Part shown: piece after piece, positions 36,816 to 44,742 of the stretch
Layout: the number at the start of each line of letters is the position of its first letter
Numbering within the stretch: position 1 is the first letter of the stretch
Source: Allobosea sp. OK403
GTDB taxonomy: Bacteria > Pseudomonadota > Alphaproteobacteria > Rhizobiales > Beijerinckiaceae
Reading direction: 5' to 3'
Assembly (NCBI RefSeq): GCF_900113835.1
Contig: NZ_FOQV01000004.1
Coordinates: 62,001 to 126,000 of the forward strand
DNA length: 64,000 nucleotides
Position numbers and translations under genes: made by a program
The notes under the pieces: model-generated
Databases searched by the model: none
Seen by the model: the letters and a program-made list of their open reading frames with translations, nothing else
What the model was told of the DNA's origin: nothing

Positions 36816-36956
36816 GGCAGTCGGCAATAGGCAGTCGGCAATCGCGATGTAAGGCGCGCGCGGGGAGGCTTTCGCCTTTTCCGGGACGCGCCGCGCCGGC
36901 AACAATCGTCTCCGTTACGCGTCTTCGCCACTGCCGACTGCCTATTGCCGACTGCC
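36816..36956. repeat. Long inverted repeat with internally repeated arms
   Basis: Perfect 25-base arms at 36816-36840 and 36932-36956, each built from two copies of GGCAGTCGGCA joined by ATA, enclose about 90 bases of GC-rich sequence. The unit is unlike the other repeat families here. It lies in the 247-base gap between the dehydrogenase and the HNH gene. Confidence 0.9.
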
Positions 36957-37052
36957 TTAACGCCGCATCCTCTTCACATTCCTGTCGTCTCGCGCTTACA
37001 TTGATCATGTGACGGGATTCGTCCCGTTCCGATTAGCGGAGGTGCGGCGGGT

Positions 37053-37625
37053 TTGACGGCGCATGTGATGCATCCGATGGCGTCGCCGGACGGTTGTCCG
37101 GCACTCGTGCTCAATGCCGATTTCCGGCCTCTGAGCTATTATCCCCTATCGCTGTGGAGCTGGCAGGACGCGATCAAGGCGGTCTTCATGGATCGCGTCA
37201 ACATCGTCTCCGAATACGACACCGTGGTGCGCAGCCCGAGCTTCAACATGAAGCTACCCTCGGTCGTCTCGCTGAAGACCTATATCAAGCCGTCGCGGAC
37301 GCCGGCCTTCACGCGCTTCAACGTATTCCTGCGCGACCGCTTCTCCTGCCAGTACTGCACCTCGCGCGAGGATCTGACCTTCGACCATGTCGTGCCGCGC
37401 TCCAGAGGCGGCCTCACCACCTGGGAGAACGTCGTTGCGGCCTGCTCGCCCTGCAATCTGCGCAAGGGTGACAAGATGCCGGCGGCGATCGAGATGTTCC
37501 CGACGCAGAAGCCCTACGCGCCGACGGTCAATGATTTGCACCGCAACGGCAAGCTCTTCCCGCCGAATTACCTGCATGAGAGCTGGCTGGATTATCTCTA
37601 CTGGGATTCCGAGCTGGAGCCGTGA
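37053..37625 (+). CDS. HNH endonuclease family protein
   Basis: A 190-residue protein with a typical HNH site: CQYC near residue 99, DHVVPRSRGG near 113, then ENVVAACSPCNLRKGDK with the second zinc CxxC and the Asn/His. The N-terminal part (PALVLNADFRPLSYYPLSLWSWQDAI) is shared by a family of stand-alone HNH proteins found in many alphaproteobacterial chromosomes, whose biological role is unclear. The TTG start is used because GGAGG lies ten bases upstream; in-frame ATGs follow at residues 6 and 9. It is not part of a recognisable mobile element. Confidence 0.88.
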   Translation: MTAHVMHPMASPDGCPALVLNADFRPLSYYPLSLWSWQDAIKAVFMDRVNIVSEYDTVVRSPSFNMKLPSVVSLKTYIKPSRTPAFTRFNVFLRDRFSCQYCTSREDLTFDHVVPRSRGGLTTWENVVAACSPCNLRKGDKMPAAIEMFPTQKPYAPTVNDLHRNGKLFPPNYLHESWLDYLYWDSELEP

Positions 37626-37710
37626 GCCGGCTTGACGGCTGGCCAGGCAACGTCTTGTATCCACGGCACAATCAGGCGCGCGGACGCCGCTGATCAAGCC
37701 GAGGATGACG

Positions 37711-38943
37711 ATGACCAAGACTGTCCTGGACCACAAGACCGCTCTGGACCAGTGGCTCGATCAGCACCATGCGGAACTGACCGCGATCAGGCGCGATATC
37801 CATGCCCATCCGGAGCTTGGCCTGGAGGAGCATCGCACCGCCGCACTGGTCGCAGCCAAGCTGCGCGAATGGGGCGTGGAGGTCACCGAGGGTATCGGCG
37901 GCACCGGCGTCGTCGGCGTCATCCGGGGCCGCAGAGCCGGCCAGCGTGCCGTGGGCTTACGCGCCGACATGGACTGCCTCGCGCTGAACGAGGAGACCGG
38001 CCTCCCCTACGCTTCGCAATATCCTGGCAAGATGCATGCTTGCGGTCATGACGGCCACACCACGATGCTGTTGGGCGCCGCAGGCTATCTCGCCGCCCAT
38101 CCCGATTTCGGCGGCACGCTGCACCTGATCTTCCAGCCGGCCGAGGAAGGCCGTGGCGGGGCGGTCGCAATGCTGAAGGACGGGCTGTTCGAGCGCTTTC
38201 CCTGCGACGCGATCTACGGCCTGCACAACACGCCGGGCATGCCCGTCGCGCATTTCGGCACCTGCAACGGCCCGATGCTGGCCGCAGCCGACAGCTGGGC
38301 CGTGACCTTCCGCGGCGTCGGCGGTCATGGCGGCTCTCAGCCGCATCTCTCCACCGACATCACCTATGCCCAGGCCCATTTCGTGCTCGGCCTGCAGGGC
38401 ATCGTCGGCCGCAACGTCCCGCCGCTCGACACCGCCGTGATCAGCGTCGGCTATATCCATTCCGGCTCGACGGAAGCCTCCAATGTGGTTCCGTCGGAAC
38501 TGAGGATCGGCGGCACGGCCCGCAGCTATTCGCCCGAGATCCGCGCTTTGATCGAACGCCGCATCGCCGAGCTCGCCGAGGCCACCGCCCAAGCCTGGGG
38601 CTGCACCGCCGAGGCGTCCTATCATCGCGGACCGCGCGCCCTGCTCAACCAGCCCGACCAGGTCGCGGTCGCGGTCGCGGCGGCGACCAGTTCGGTCGGA
38701 GCGGCCAATGTGAATGGTGCGATCAGGCCCGGCACCGGCGGCGAGGACTTCGCCGAGATGATGGAGGTCAAGCCCGGCGCCTTCATGCGGATCGGCAATG
38801 GCGTCGCGGCGGACGGCTCCTTCGCCGGATTGCATACGCCGCGCTATGATTTCAACGACGCCATCATCCCTGACGGCGTTCGCTACTGGGTGAATGTCGT
38901 CAGCGAAGAACTCGGCCAGGGCTGGCAGGCCGCAGCCGCCTGA
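37711..38943 (+). CDS. M20 family amidohydrolase (hippurate hydrolase-like)
   Basis: A 410-residue zinc peptidase/amidohydrolase of family M20D. Metal and catalytic residues: VGLRADMDCLALNE, MHACGHDGHTTMLLGAA, and FQPAEEGRGGA with the catalytic Glu pair; the C-terminal metal ligand His is in FAGLHTPRYDFND. The lid domain contains VTFRGVGGHGGSQPH. Related enzymes cleave N-acyl or N-benzoyl amino acids. The second of two close ATGs was chosen because GAGG lies six bases before it. The gene stands alone and faces dsbB. Confidence 0.92.
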   Translation: MTKTVLDHKTALDQWLDQHHAELTAIRRDIHAHPELGLEEHRTAALVAAKLREWGVEVTEGIGGTGVVGVIRGRRAGQRAVGLRADMDCLALNEETGLPYASQYPGKMHACGHDGHTTMLLGAAGYLAAHPDFGGTLHLIFQPAEEGRGGAVAMLKDGLFERFPCDAIYGLHNTPGMPVAHFGTCNGPMLAAADSWAVTFRGVGGHGGSQPHLSTDITYAQAHFVLGLQGIVGRNVPPLDTAVISVGYIHSGSTEASNVVPSELRIGGTARSYSPEIRALIERRIAELAEATAQAWGCTAEASYHRGPRALLNQPDQVAVAVAAATSSVGAANVNGAIRPGTGGEDFAEMMEVKPGAFMRIGNGVAADGSFAGLHTPRYDFNDAIIPDGVRYWVNVVSEELGQGWQAAAA

Positions 38944-38980
38944 GCGCCGTCCCAATTCAAGCCTAGTGCCACGGAGCGCC

Positions 38981-39505
38981 TCAGGCGCTCCGTGCCCGCG
39001 CCAGCCCAAACAAGGCTGCGACCAGCAGCACGAGCGAAGCAAGCGCGTTCCAGCCGGCGAGCGACAGGCCCAGGAAGCGCCAGGCGGCTTCCGTGCAGGA
39101 GACGACCTTCACCGTCTGCAGCTGCTTCATGAAATCCTGCACGCCGACAGCGGTCGGCGCAGCGCCGGCGCAATCGGTGGGACCGGCGAACCAGCCCCAT
39201 TCGACGCCGGCATGGTGGAAACCGAGCCAGGTGCTCCACGCCATCAATCCAGCAAGCCCGAGCAGCACCAGCCATTGCAGCCGAAGCGAACGCGCCAGCA
39301 CCAGCCCCGCGGTGGCGAGCCCGATCGCGGCGTAATGCGGCAGGCGCTGCTCGAGGCAGAGCTTGCAGGGCTGCAGGCCCAGGACCAGCTCGAAGAACCA
39401 GGCGCCCGCGATCAAAGCGAGGCAGCCGAGCCCGATCAGGAGAATCACGCGGGCCGGCGAGACCGAGCTATCGGCGCTGGGTCGGTCGAGGGTCGAACTT
39501 GTCAT
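38981..39505 (-). CDS. dsbB: Disulfide bond formation protein B
   Basis: A 174-residue inner-membrane protein with four helices that reoxidises DsbA and passes electrons to quinone. The first cysteine pair is CKLC in LGLQPCKLCLEQRLPHY; the second pair is the Cys in PTDCAGA and in VVSC. Arg in LEQR fits the quinone site. The start has only a weak ribosome site. The 3' end overlaps a hairpin (arms CACGGAGCGCCT / AGGCGCTCCGTG, 38970-38994) in the convergent junction with the M20 gene. yqaA lies 10 bases upstream. Confidence 0.9.
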   Translation of the reverse strand: MTSSTLDRPSADSSVSPARVILLIGLGCLALIAGAWFFELVLGLQPCKLCLEQRLPHYAAIGLATAGLVLARSLRLQWLVLLGLAGLMAWSTWLGFHHAGVEWGWFAGPTDCAGAAPTAVGVQDFMKQLQTVKVVSCTEAAWRFLGLSLAGWNALASLVLLVAALFGLARARSA

Positions 39506-39515
39506 GGCAAGGCGC

Positions 39516-40127
39516 TCAGCAGGAGAGAAGCTGCCCCGAACCTGCAACCAGCTTGAGGCCGAAATAAAGCGCAATCAGCACTGCAGCCGCGACGACAGCG
39601 ATCACTTTCAAGCGACGTTCGATGAAATGGCGGATCGTCTCGCCGAAACGGCGCAGCAGGAAGGCAAGCGCGAAGAAGCGCGCGCCGCGCGCCAGCACAC
39701 AGGACAGGATGAAGAAGCCAAGGCCGATATGCACCGCTCCGGCCAGGATCGTCACCACCTTGATCGGCGGCAGATGCGCCAGCCCCGAGGTCGTCAGCAG
39801 GATCAGCGTGGTGTCGGGCCCGGCACAGGCGCGCAGCGCCTCGAATGCGCCGAGCTTGCCGTAGAAGGCGAGCACCGGCCGCGCCAGCGCTTCAAAGGCG
39901 TAATAGCCGAGCGCATAGCCCGCGATGCCACCGAGCACCGAGAAAACCGTCGCAATCAGGGCCAATCGATAGGCCCGGGTCGGCCGGGCCAGCGCCATCG
40001 GCACAAACAGCACATCGGCGGGGATCAGAAAGAACGAACTCTCGACGAAGGCGACCACGGCGAGCCAGAGCTCGGCGCGCGGCCGGGCGGCGAGGGACAT
40101 GGTCCATTCATAGAGGCGCTTGATCAT
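39516..40127 (-). CDS. YqaA-type DedA-like membrane protein
   Basis: A 203-residue membrane protein. The first part, LWLAVVAFVESSFFLIPADVLFVPMAL, carries the acidic residue and proline pattern of the DedA/VTT fold; later GLAHLPPIKVVTILAGAVHIGLGFFIL and a C-terminal helix follow. YqaA/DedA proteins are linked to lipid transport across membranes and envelope fitness. The start MIKRLYEWTMSLAARPRAE was chosen because family members begin at this point. dsbB follows after 10 bases, so both are probably cotranscribed. Confidence 0.88.
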   Translation of the reverse strand: MIKRLYEWTMSLAARPRAELWLAVVAFVESSFFLIPADVLFVPMALARPTRAYRLALIATVFSVLGGIAGYALGYYAFEALARPVLAFYGKLGAFEALRACAGPDTTLILLTTSGLAHLPPIKVVTILAGAVHIGLGFFILSCVLARGARFFALAFLLRRFGETIRHFIERRLKVIAVVAAAVLIALYFGLKLVAGSGQLLSC

Positions 40128-40138
40128 GGCGGGTTTAG

Positions 40139-40243
40139 TAGAGCATCGGCCCGAAAAGTGGAATGCGGTTTTCCGAGGAAGCGGATGCAACATCAAAGAG
40201 CTACAGCATCGGACCGAATACGATGTTCGGTCCGATGCTGTAG
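40139..40243. repeat. Dyad repeat element before tRNA-Leu
   Basis: A strong hairpin with perfect 18-base arms (40201-40218, starting CTACAGCATCGGACC, and 40226-40243) is preceded by a diverged segment TAGAGCATCGGCCCGAAAAGTGG...CGGTTTTCCG. The composition matches the other dyad families of this window. It lies between the divergently transcribed yqaA and the tRNA. Confidence 0.88.
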
Positions 40244-40314
40244 TGGTGGCGCTGTTCACTCGTCCATGCGTTTGCGCAGGGTCATATGCAATTTCGCGCG
40301 ACGCAGCAGACGCA

Positions 40315-40342
40315 TTGACCGCGCGCGTTCGATCGCTATAGT
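40315..40342 (+). promoter_or_regulatory. Promoter of tRNA-Leu
   Basis: A -35 box TTGACC and a -10 box TATAGT are 16 bases apart, close to the sigma-70 consensus. The expected start site, around 40349, is about ten bases before the mature tRNA 5' end. Confidence 0.75.
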
Positions 40343-40359
40343 CCCGCCCGCCTGCAAGG

Positions 40360-40444
40360 GCCCCTGTGGCGGAATTGGTAGACGCGCTCGACTCAAAATC
40401 GAGTTCCGCAAGGAGTGCTGGTTCGATTCCGGCCAGGGGCACCA
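40360..40444 (+). tRNA. tRNA-Leu (anticodon CAA)
   Basis: An 85-base class II tRNA. Acceptor arms GCCCCTG and CAGGGGC pair perfectly and the CCA end is encoded. The anticodon stem CTCGA/TCGAG encloses loop CTCAAAA, giving anticodon CAA for the UUG codon. A long variable arm follows and the T-loop is GTTCGATTC. This tRNA forms the left border of the AT-rich island at 40.5-43.9 kb; tRNA 3' ends are frequent integration sites. Confidence 0.97.
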
Positions 40445-40539
40445 CAGCTTTTCCTGCCATTTTCATGCCTCCCAACATATTGAAGGGCATGGAGATTTGA
40501 GCGGTCGATAGACGCTTTCACGCACATGGGTCAGTCGCC

Positions 40540-40668
40540 TAGCGCCCGAAGCGTGATCTTCGTGCGGCTTGACCGCTGGCGTATGGGCACGTGGGCGATG
40601 TTGAGCACCTCGGCAGGGGCATCAGCGAACGGCGCATCCATTACCGAATGACATGGCCGAAAAACTGA
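40540..40668 (+). pseudogene. Relic of a RelE/HigB-like toxin gene
   Basis: Two reading frames together resemble the C-terminal half of RelE-superfamily toxins of the HI1419 type. The first gives ARSVIFVRLDRWRMG and the second, shifted frame, GDVEHLGRGISERRIHYR, matching the family pattern R-x-x-RL-x-x-GN-x-GDVK-x-VG-x-GVSE-x-RIHY. The N-terminal half is not found and the frame is broken near 40590, so it cannot make a working toxin. Located right before the antitoxin relic, as in intact modules. Confidence 0.55.
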
Positions 40669-40917
40669 CCATCTTCGACCCCGCAGAGGGGCTTGCTTCC
40701 GATGAAGCCATTGCGGCCTTCATGGCGGAAGCGTTCGCGTCGGAAGATACCGGATACATGGCGCACGCCCTCGGCATGGTTGCGCGAGCCAGAGGTAAGG
40801 CGCAGATCGCGAAAGATGCGGGCGTTTCGCCCGACCAACTCTATCGTTCGTTCAGCGAGAACGGCCGACCCTGAAAACACCATCGCGATGTTGAAGGCGC
40901 TCAACATTTTGAGTTGA
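40653..40917 (+). pseudogene. Frameshifted addiction-module antidote protein (HI1420-like)
   Basis: The open frame gives MAEKLTIFDPAEGLASDEAIAAFMAEAF and continues through GYMAHALGMVARARGKAQIAKDAGVSPDQLYRSFSENG, a clear antitoxin of the HigA-like downstream type with an Xre-type helix-turn-helix. It then stops early after GRP. In the next frame the expected ending continues (DPENTIAMLKALNILS), so one extra base near 40866, in the GGCC, breaks the gene. The N-terminal 73 residues could still be made and might bind DNA. The partner toxin upstream is also broken. Confidence 0.72.
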
Positions 40918-40972
40918 CGGCGAAAGCGCAACCTCATCAACCTACGCTTGCATAGATTGGTAGGAGCGATCG

Positions 40973-41134
40973 ATTACCACCGAATTCAATGCAAAAATCA
41001 TTGAGGCGCTTTCCAGACGGGTCGCGCACCGCTTTCCATGCCCTGACTGTAGCAAACTGACGGCCGTGCCGAATGCCGAGCCGTCAAAAGTAAAAAATAT
41101 TGGTGAGGCCGCTCCCATTTACGGCTCGCAATGA
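40973..41134 (+). other. Possible relict small reading frame with CPDC motif
   Basis: A 53-codon open frame reads ITTEFNAKIIEALSRRVAHRF followed by PCPDCSKLTAVPNAEP and ends at TGA. It has GGAG six bases before an ATT, but no ATG, GTG or TTG start. The CPDC could be half of a zinc ribbon. It may be the remains of a longer gene or chance. The rest of the 780-base gap between the tRNA and the nuclease-like gene holds only the toxin-antitoxin relics. Confidence 0.25.
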
Positions 41135-41225
41135 ACGAGGAAGCCCTTAAGACCGCCGCCCAATAAGACCGCCCCCCAATTCGATCGTTATTCTGCAGAG
41201 CAATAACTCAACGAAAAGCGATACA

Positions 41226-43454
41226 ATGACAGATATAGAGAAAGCGTTACCTGGCTACACCACTTTAGATGCATCCACGTTAAAAGATTTACTTGGCGCA
41301 GAGGATTTATCACCGGAGCAGTGGCAGACTGAATTTTATTCTTCGAGAGATCGCTTGATTGAGTTTCTAAAGGCACGCGATCCATTCGTAGTGCTGGCTC
41401 GTACAGCAGCACGTTTTCTTACGGAGCAGGGCCCTCCCAGCGAAATGGCGCACCGCCTTGAGCAGCCTGAAGTAGAAATAACTCAAGCGCTAATCCTGAT
41501 GTATGGCGGCCCTATTCGCCGCGTCCCCTCATCGCCATCAAATTTACTGCGTTATTGGCCTCTAGTGGGTCGGCATATTCATTCATTCGTGCGAATGCAA
41601 AAATCGAATTCGACCTCGTCTGATATAGAACAAATGGTAGCAAGCAGAGCGCGAATTCAAACACTATATTATAGAAATCTATTTTCGCGCGAAGATTGCA
41701 TTTTGCATTTGTCCAAAATATTGCGAATTATTGATAAGCGATCTATTAAAGACCTGGGATATCGCCTGTCCGATTTATTTACAGCGATGATCAGGATGTC
41801 AGACATCGTTGCGGAGCAGTTCCATATTTTTTGTAGGTATATCAGAAAACTATTATCCACAAGTTCTATGGAAGAATTGCAAGAAGCGATTACCTTCTTC
41901 TGCTCGGCATACCCAACAGCCAGTATGGCTTGGAGAGACAGAAACAGCCGGTTCACTGACATTGAAAGTCTCCGCAACGCAGCCTTTCAAATGTCTGAGC
42001 TTGCCTATCCTTGGGTTTTCACGGTGAAGAAAGAGGACGTTGATTCAGGATTTTCAAGAGAAATTTCTGAGGCTTTGTACAAAATGTCACTCAGCCGGGG
42101 AGATCTCTCCAACTCAAACCCACAGCATATATATTTGGACAACCCTATATGGAGGCAACCGTATATAAGACTAGAAAACGGAGACATATTTAACGCATCT
42201 CCTCAGCTTATTTTTTCTTTTCCGTTCTTAATCGCCGAAAAAGCGATGAAGGGACACGAAATTCTTGAAGGTGCGTACGAGAAGGCTAGGGCGGATTACC
42301 TTGAGGCGGCGATTGCTGGTATTGTGCGGAAGGCGATGCCAAACGCCACAGTCTACGAAAGTGTCACATGGACAGATCCTGAAACCGGTCAAAATTGGGA
42401 GAATGATGTAGTAGCCCTACTTGGAAATTTTGTATTTGTCTTCGAAGCAAAATCCGGCCGTATAAACGATGCCGCACGCCGAGGCGGGATGTTGAGCCTT
42501 AATAAGAACTTTAAGGAACTCTTTATTGAACCTGGCTTACAGGCTTGGAGACTTCAAAATTATCTGGACACGTACAAAGAAACTGCAAAATTTTTTATGC
42601 AAAAAACAGGTGAAGAGATACATTTTTACCTCGATAGGCCTAAGGTCGTATTTCGATTTAGTATTTGCTTCGAACATTTTATCGCACTTACTAGCGCAAA
42701 TTATTACCTAAAAGAACTTGGATTAATAACGAAAGAAACGGCGTGGGCTCCAGTCATTTCGTTAGGCGAACTTGAAATGATTGCCAAACACCTGGATACA
42801 GAAGTATCATTTCAGCATTATTTGACGCGCAGATCAACAATAGAAGAAATGTTAGATTTTGACGGAGATGAGCAAGACTTGCTGTCCGTCTATCTAACGA
42901 ATGGAATGTGGTTCGACAATTCCATCTTCGATGGCGCTAAAGTCATATTTCACGACGCGGATAGCCCAGTCCGCCAATCCAAAATTGCACGCAAGAACAG
43001 AAGCGATTTTGAGATTCTTGGTGTTTCACTATCACCACTTTGGGTAAGCATCGCTAGAGAGCTGTATGCCAATATTAGTCAGCGGCATCGGTTCGATATG
43101 ATAAACGTTATCCTCAATCAACTTCCGCCTGCGCTCGCGGATTTTGAGCGTCGCATACGCCGATTTAGGCGCGGAGAGCCTCTTAAGGGCCAGGATGTTT
43201 TAATAACAAAATTTCCTGTCGGGAATCGTATTTTTGTCTTGGCATGCCATTTGGCAAAGACACCGCCGGATCCCAAGGAGTGGCAGGACACAGGTAGAAG
43301 TATTATGGGAATGTTTGCGCAAGAACATGGTGCTGTCGAGTGTGCTTTTTTTCGTTTCGAGAGGAAGACGAAGCAACACACGCACGATGCAGTTAGTTTC
43401 TATCGGTACGGGTTTGCTTCGAAGCCGGATACTCCGGCCGACAAACTATCTTGA
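41226..43454 (+). CDS. Large protein with PD-(D/E)XK-like nuclease core, AT-rich gene
   Basis: A 742-residue protein that I cannot assign to a named family. Residues 1-350 look mostly helical. At 355-412 there is a restriction-nuclease-like core: Glu360 in a helix, Glu378 in VYESVTW, Glu392-Asn393-Asp394 in WENDVVALLG, and Glu407-Ala408-Lys409 in FVFVFEAKSGR, fitting D-x(12)-E-x-K of PD-(D/E)XK enzymes. The C-terminal 330 residues have no recognisable motif. No signal peptide or membrane helix. Base composition and codon use are far more AT-rich than neighbours, indicating transfer. It stands alone between decayed genes. A defence or restriction role is inferred. Confidence 0.8.
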   Translation: MTDIEKALPGYTTLDASTLKDLLGAEDLSPEQWQTEFYSSRDRLIEFLKARDPFVVLARTAARFLTEQGPPSEMAHRLEQPEVEITQALILMYGGPIRRVPSSPSNLLRYWPLVGRHIHSFVRMQKSNSTSSDIEQMVASRARIQTLYYRNLFSREDCILHLSKILRIIDKRSIKDLGYRLSDLFTAMIRMSDIVAEQFHIFCRYIRKLLSTSSMEELQEAITFFCSAYPTASMAWRDRNSRFTDIESLRNAAFQMSELAYPWVFTVKKEDVDSGFSREISEALYKMSLSRGDLSNSNPQHIYLDNPIWRQPYIRLENGDIFNASPQLIFSFPFLIAEKAMKGHEILEGAYEKARADYLEAAIAGIVRKAMPNATVYESVTWTDPETGQNWENDVVALLGNFVFVFEAKSGRINDAARRGGMLSLNKNFKELFIEPGLQAWRLQNYLDTYKETAKFFMQKTGEEIHFYLDRPKVVFRFSICFEHFIALTSANYYLKELGLITKETAWAPVISLGELEMIAKHLDTEVSFQHYLTRRSTIEEMLDFDGDEQDLLSVYLTNGMWFDNSIFDGAKVIFHDADSPVRQSKIARKNRSDFEILGVSLSPLWVSIARELYANISQRHRFDMINVILNQLPPALADFERRIRRFRRGEPLKGQDVLITKFPVGNRIFVLACHLAKTPPDPKEWQDTGRSIMGMFAQEHGAVECAFFRFERKTKQHTHDAVSFYRYGFASKPDTPADKLS

Positions 43455-43951
43455 TCACATGAGCGATTTAATACCTCACGAGAACGGCTTTCCAGCCAGT
43501 CGTACTCGTCTAGTTTCTCGCGCACATCACGGAGCACACCGGACATCGCTGGTCGCTCCCAGAAATTCGACGCATCCACGACGGAATATCCCTGATCCCG
43601 CGATTCCAGCAGCGCTGTCTCGCCGTCGATGGCGATGCGGATGTCTTCCATCTGTAGCAATGGCCGCGCCTGTTCGGAGAGTTGTCGCCCGAGCCGTTAA
43701 CCTGATTCATGTCGACGTTGAACCCGCGCATCATGACGGACGTCTTGCCCGAACGGTGCTCGATATCGCGCAGCCTGTCGTTGTCGGGCAGGCCGCAATA
43801 GAGCGTGTGCGCTACGGCCTCCGTCCAGATGCGCGCCGTCTTGCGGTGAGGACGGCTTGGGCCGCGCCAACGATGTGTCCTTTAAAACCTGCGCCCAATC
43901 GGCTAATTCATCGAAAAGCCGGTTCGCTTCTTCTCGGTTGAAGCGCACCAC
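43400..43951 (-). pseudogene. Decayed gene, possibly conjugative coupling protein (TraG/VirD4-like) C-terminus
   Basis: Three successive minus-strand frames join into one plausible protein: an upstream piece with RFNREEANRLFDELADWAQ, then KTARIWTEAVAHTLYCGLP with DNDRLRDIEHRSGKTSVMMRG, then, after a one-base loss near 43690, LSEQARPLLQMEDIRIAIDGE with ALLESRDQGYSVVDASNFWERP. The last part resembles the C-terminal end of type IV secretion coupling proteins (arrangement ...ARPLL-x-x-x-E-I...), but the match is weak and no Walker motifs remain. Composition is GC-rich, unlike the nuclease gene, whose 3' end it overlaps. Confidence 0.35.
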
Positions 43952-43977
43952 AGCCGGCTTTCGGTTCCGAGGCCCTC

Positions 43978-44721
43978 TTGCGCATCCTCCTGATCAATCC
44001 GAACACGATGCCGGAGATGACCGATCTGGTCGTTCGCGTCGTCACTCCACATCTGCCGGCAGGCGTCTCCCTGAAAGCCGCTACCGGGCGGTTTGGAGCG
44101 CAGTACATCGCCAGCCGCAGCGCCGGCGCGATCGCCGCCCATGCCGCGCTCGAGGCCTATGCCGAGCATGGCGAGGGCTGCGACGCGGTCTATCTCGCCT
44201 GCTTCGGCGATCCCGGCCTGTTCGCGCTGAAGGAGCTCGCGCCCATTCCCGTCATCGGCATGGCCGAGGCGAGCTGCAAGGCCGCCGCGCAAAAGGCCGG
44301 CCGCTTCTCGATCGTCACCGGTGGCGAGCGTTGGGGTCCGATCCTGCACGAATTCGTCGCGATGCTCGGGCTCGGCGAGCGCCTGGCCGCTGTCGAGACA
44401 GTTGCCCCGACAGGCGCCGACATCGCGCGCGATCCGGAAGGTTCGATCGCGCTTCTTGCTACGGCTTGCCGCAAGACTGCGCAGCGCGACGGCGCCGGCG
44501 CGGTCATTCTCGGCGGTGCGGGGCTCGCGGGGTTGGCGGCGCGCGTCCAGCCCCTCGTCGACATCCCCGTTCTCTGCTCGGTCGAGACCGGGGCGAAGGC
44601 CGTTCTGGCGGCGCTGGCTGGCGGCTTCGACAAACCGGCAGCGGGAGATCTCGCCTTGCCGCCGCCCGTTGGAAGCAAGGGTTTGTCGGAGCGCCTTGCT
44701 GCCCTTCTCGCGAAGCCCTGA
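43978..44721 (+). CDS. Aspartate/glutamate/hydantoin racemase family protein
   Basis: A 247-residue protein starting MRILLINPNTMPEMTDL, the typical beginning of hydantoin-racemase-like members of the Asp/Glu racemase family. The first catalytic Cys region is present (AVYLACFGDPGL, about residue 75). The second site, usually LGCAG, reads ILGGAGLAGL, so the second catalytic cysteine is missing and racemisation by the two-cysteine mechanism is unlikely. The start is TTG with GAGG nearby and lies at the right edge of the horizontally acquired segment; upstream sequence may have been altered. Confidence 0.8.
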   Translation: MRILLINPNTMPEMTDLVVRVVTPHLPAGVSLKAATGRFGAQYIASRSAGAIAAHAALEAYAEHGEGCDAVYLACFGDPGLFALKELAPIPVIGMAEASCKAAAQKAGRFSIVTGGERWGPILHEFVAMLGLGERLAAVETVAPTGADIARDPEGSIALLATACRKTAQRDGAGAVILGGAGLAGLAARVQPLVDIPVLCSVETGAKAVLAALAGGFDKPAAGDLALPPPVGSKGLSERLAALLAKP

Positions 44722-44742
44722 CAGGTTTCCTCGGAAACACTG

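Noticed and set aside
37053..37625. HNH gene as group II intron or phage terminase component
   Set aside because: No intron, reverse transcriptase or phage genes nearby; the protein matches a chromosomal stand-alone HNH family.
40495..41225. Integrase or recombinase next to tRNA-Leu
   Set aside because: I looked for tyrosine-recombinase motifs on both strands between the tRNA and the nuclease-like gene and found only toxin-antitoxin relics.
43234..43941. Plus-strand open frame of 235 codons overlapping the nuclease-like gene end
   Set aside because: It is Arg-rich without domain features and lies across the broken minus-strand gene; more likely chance.
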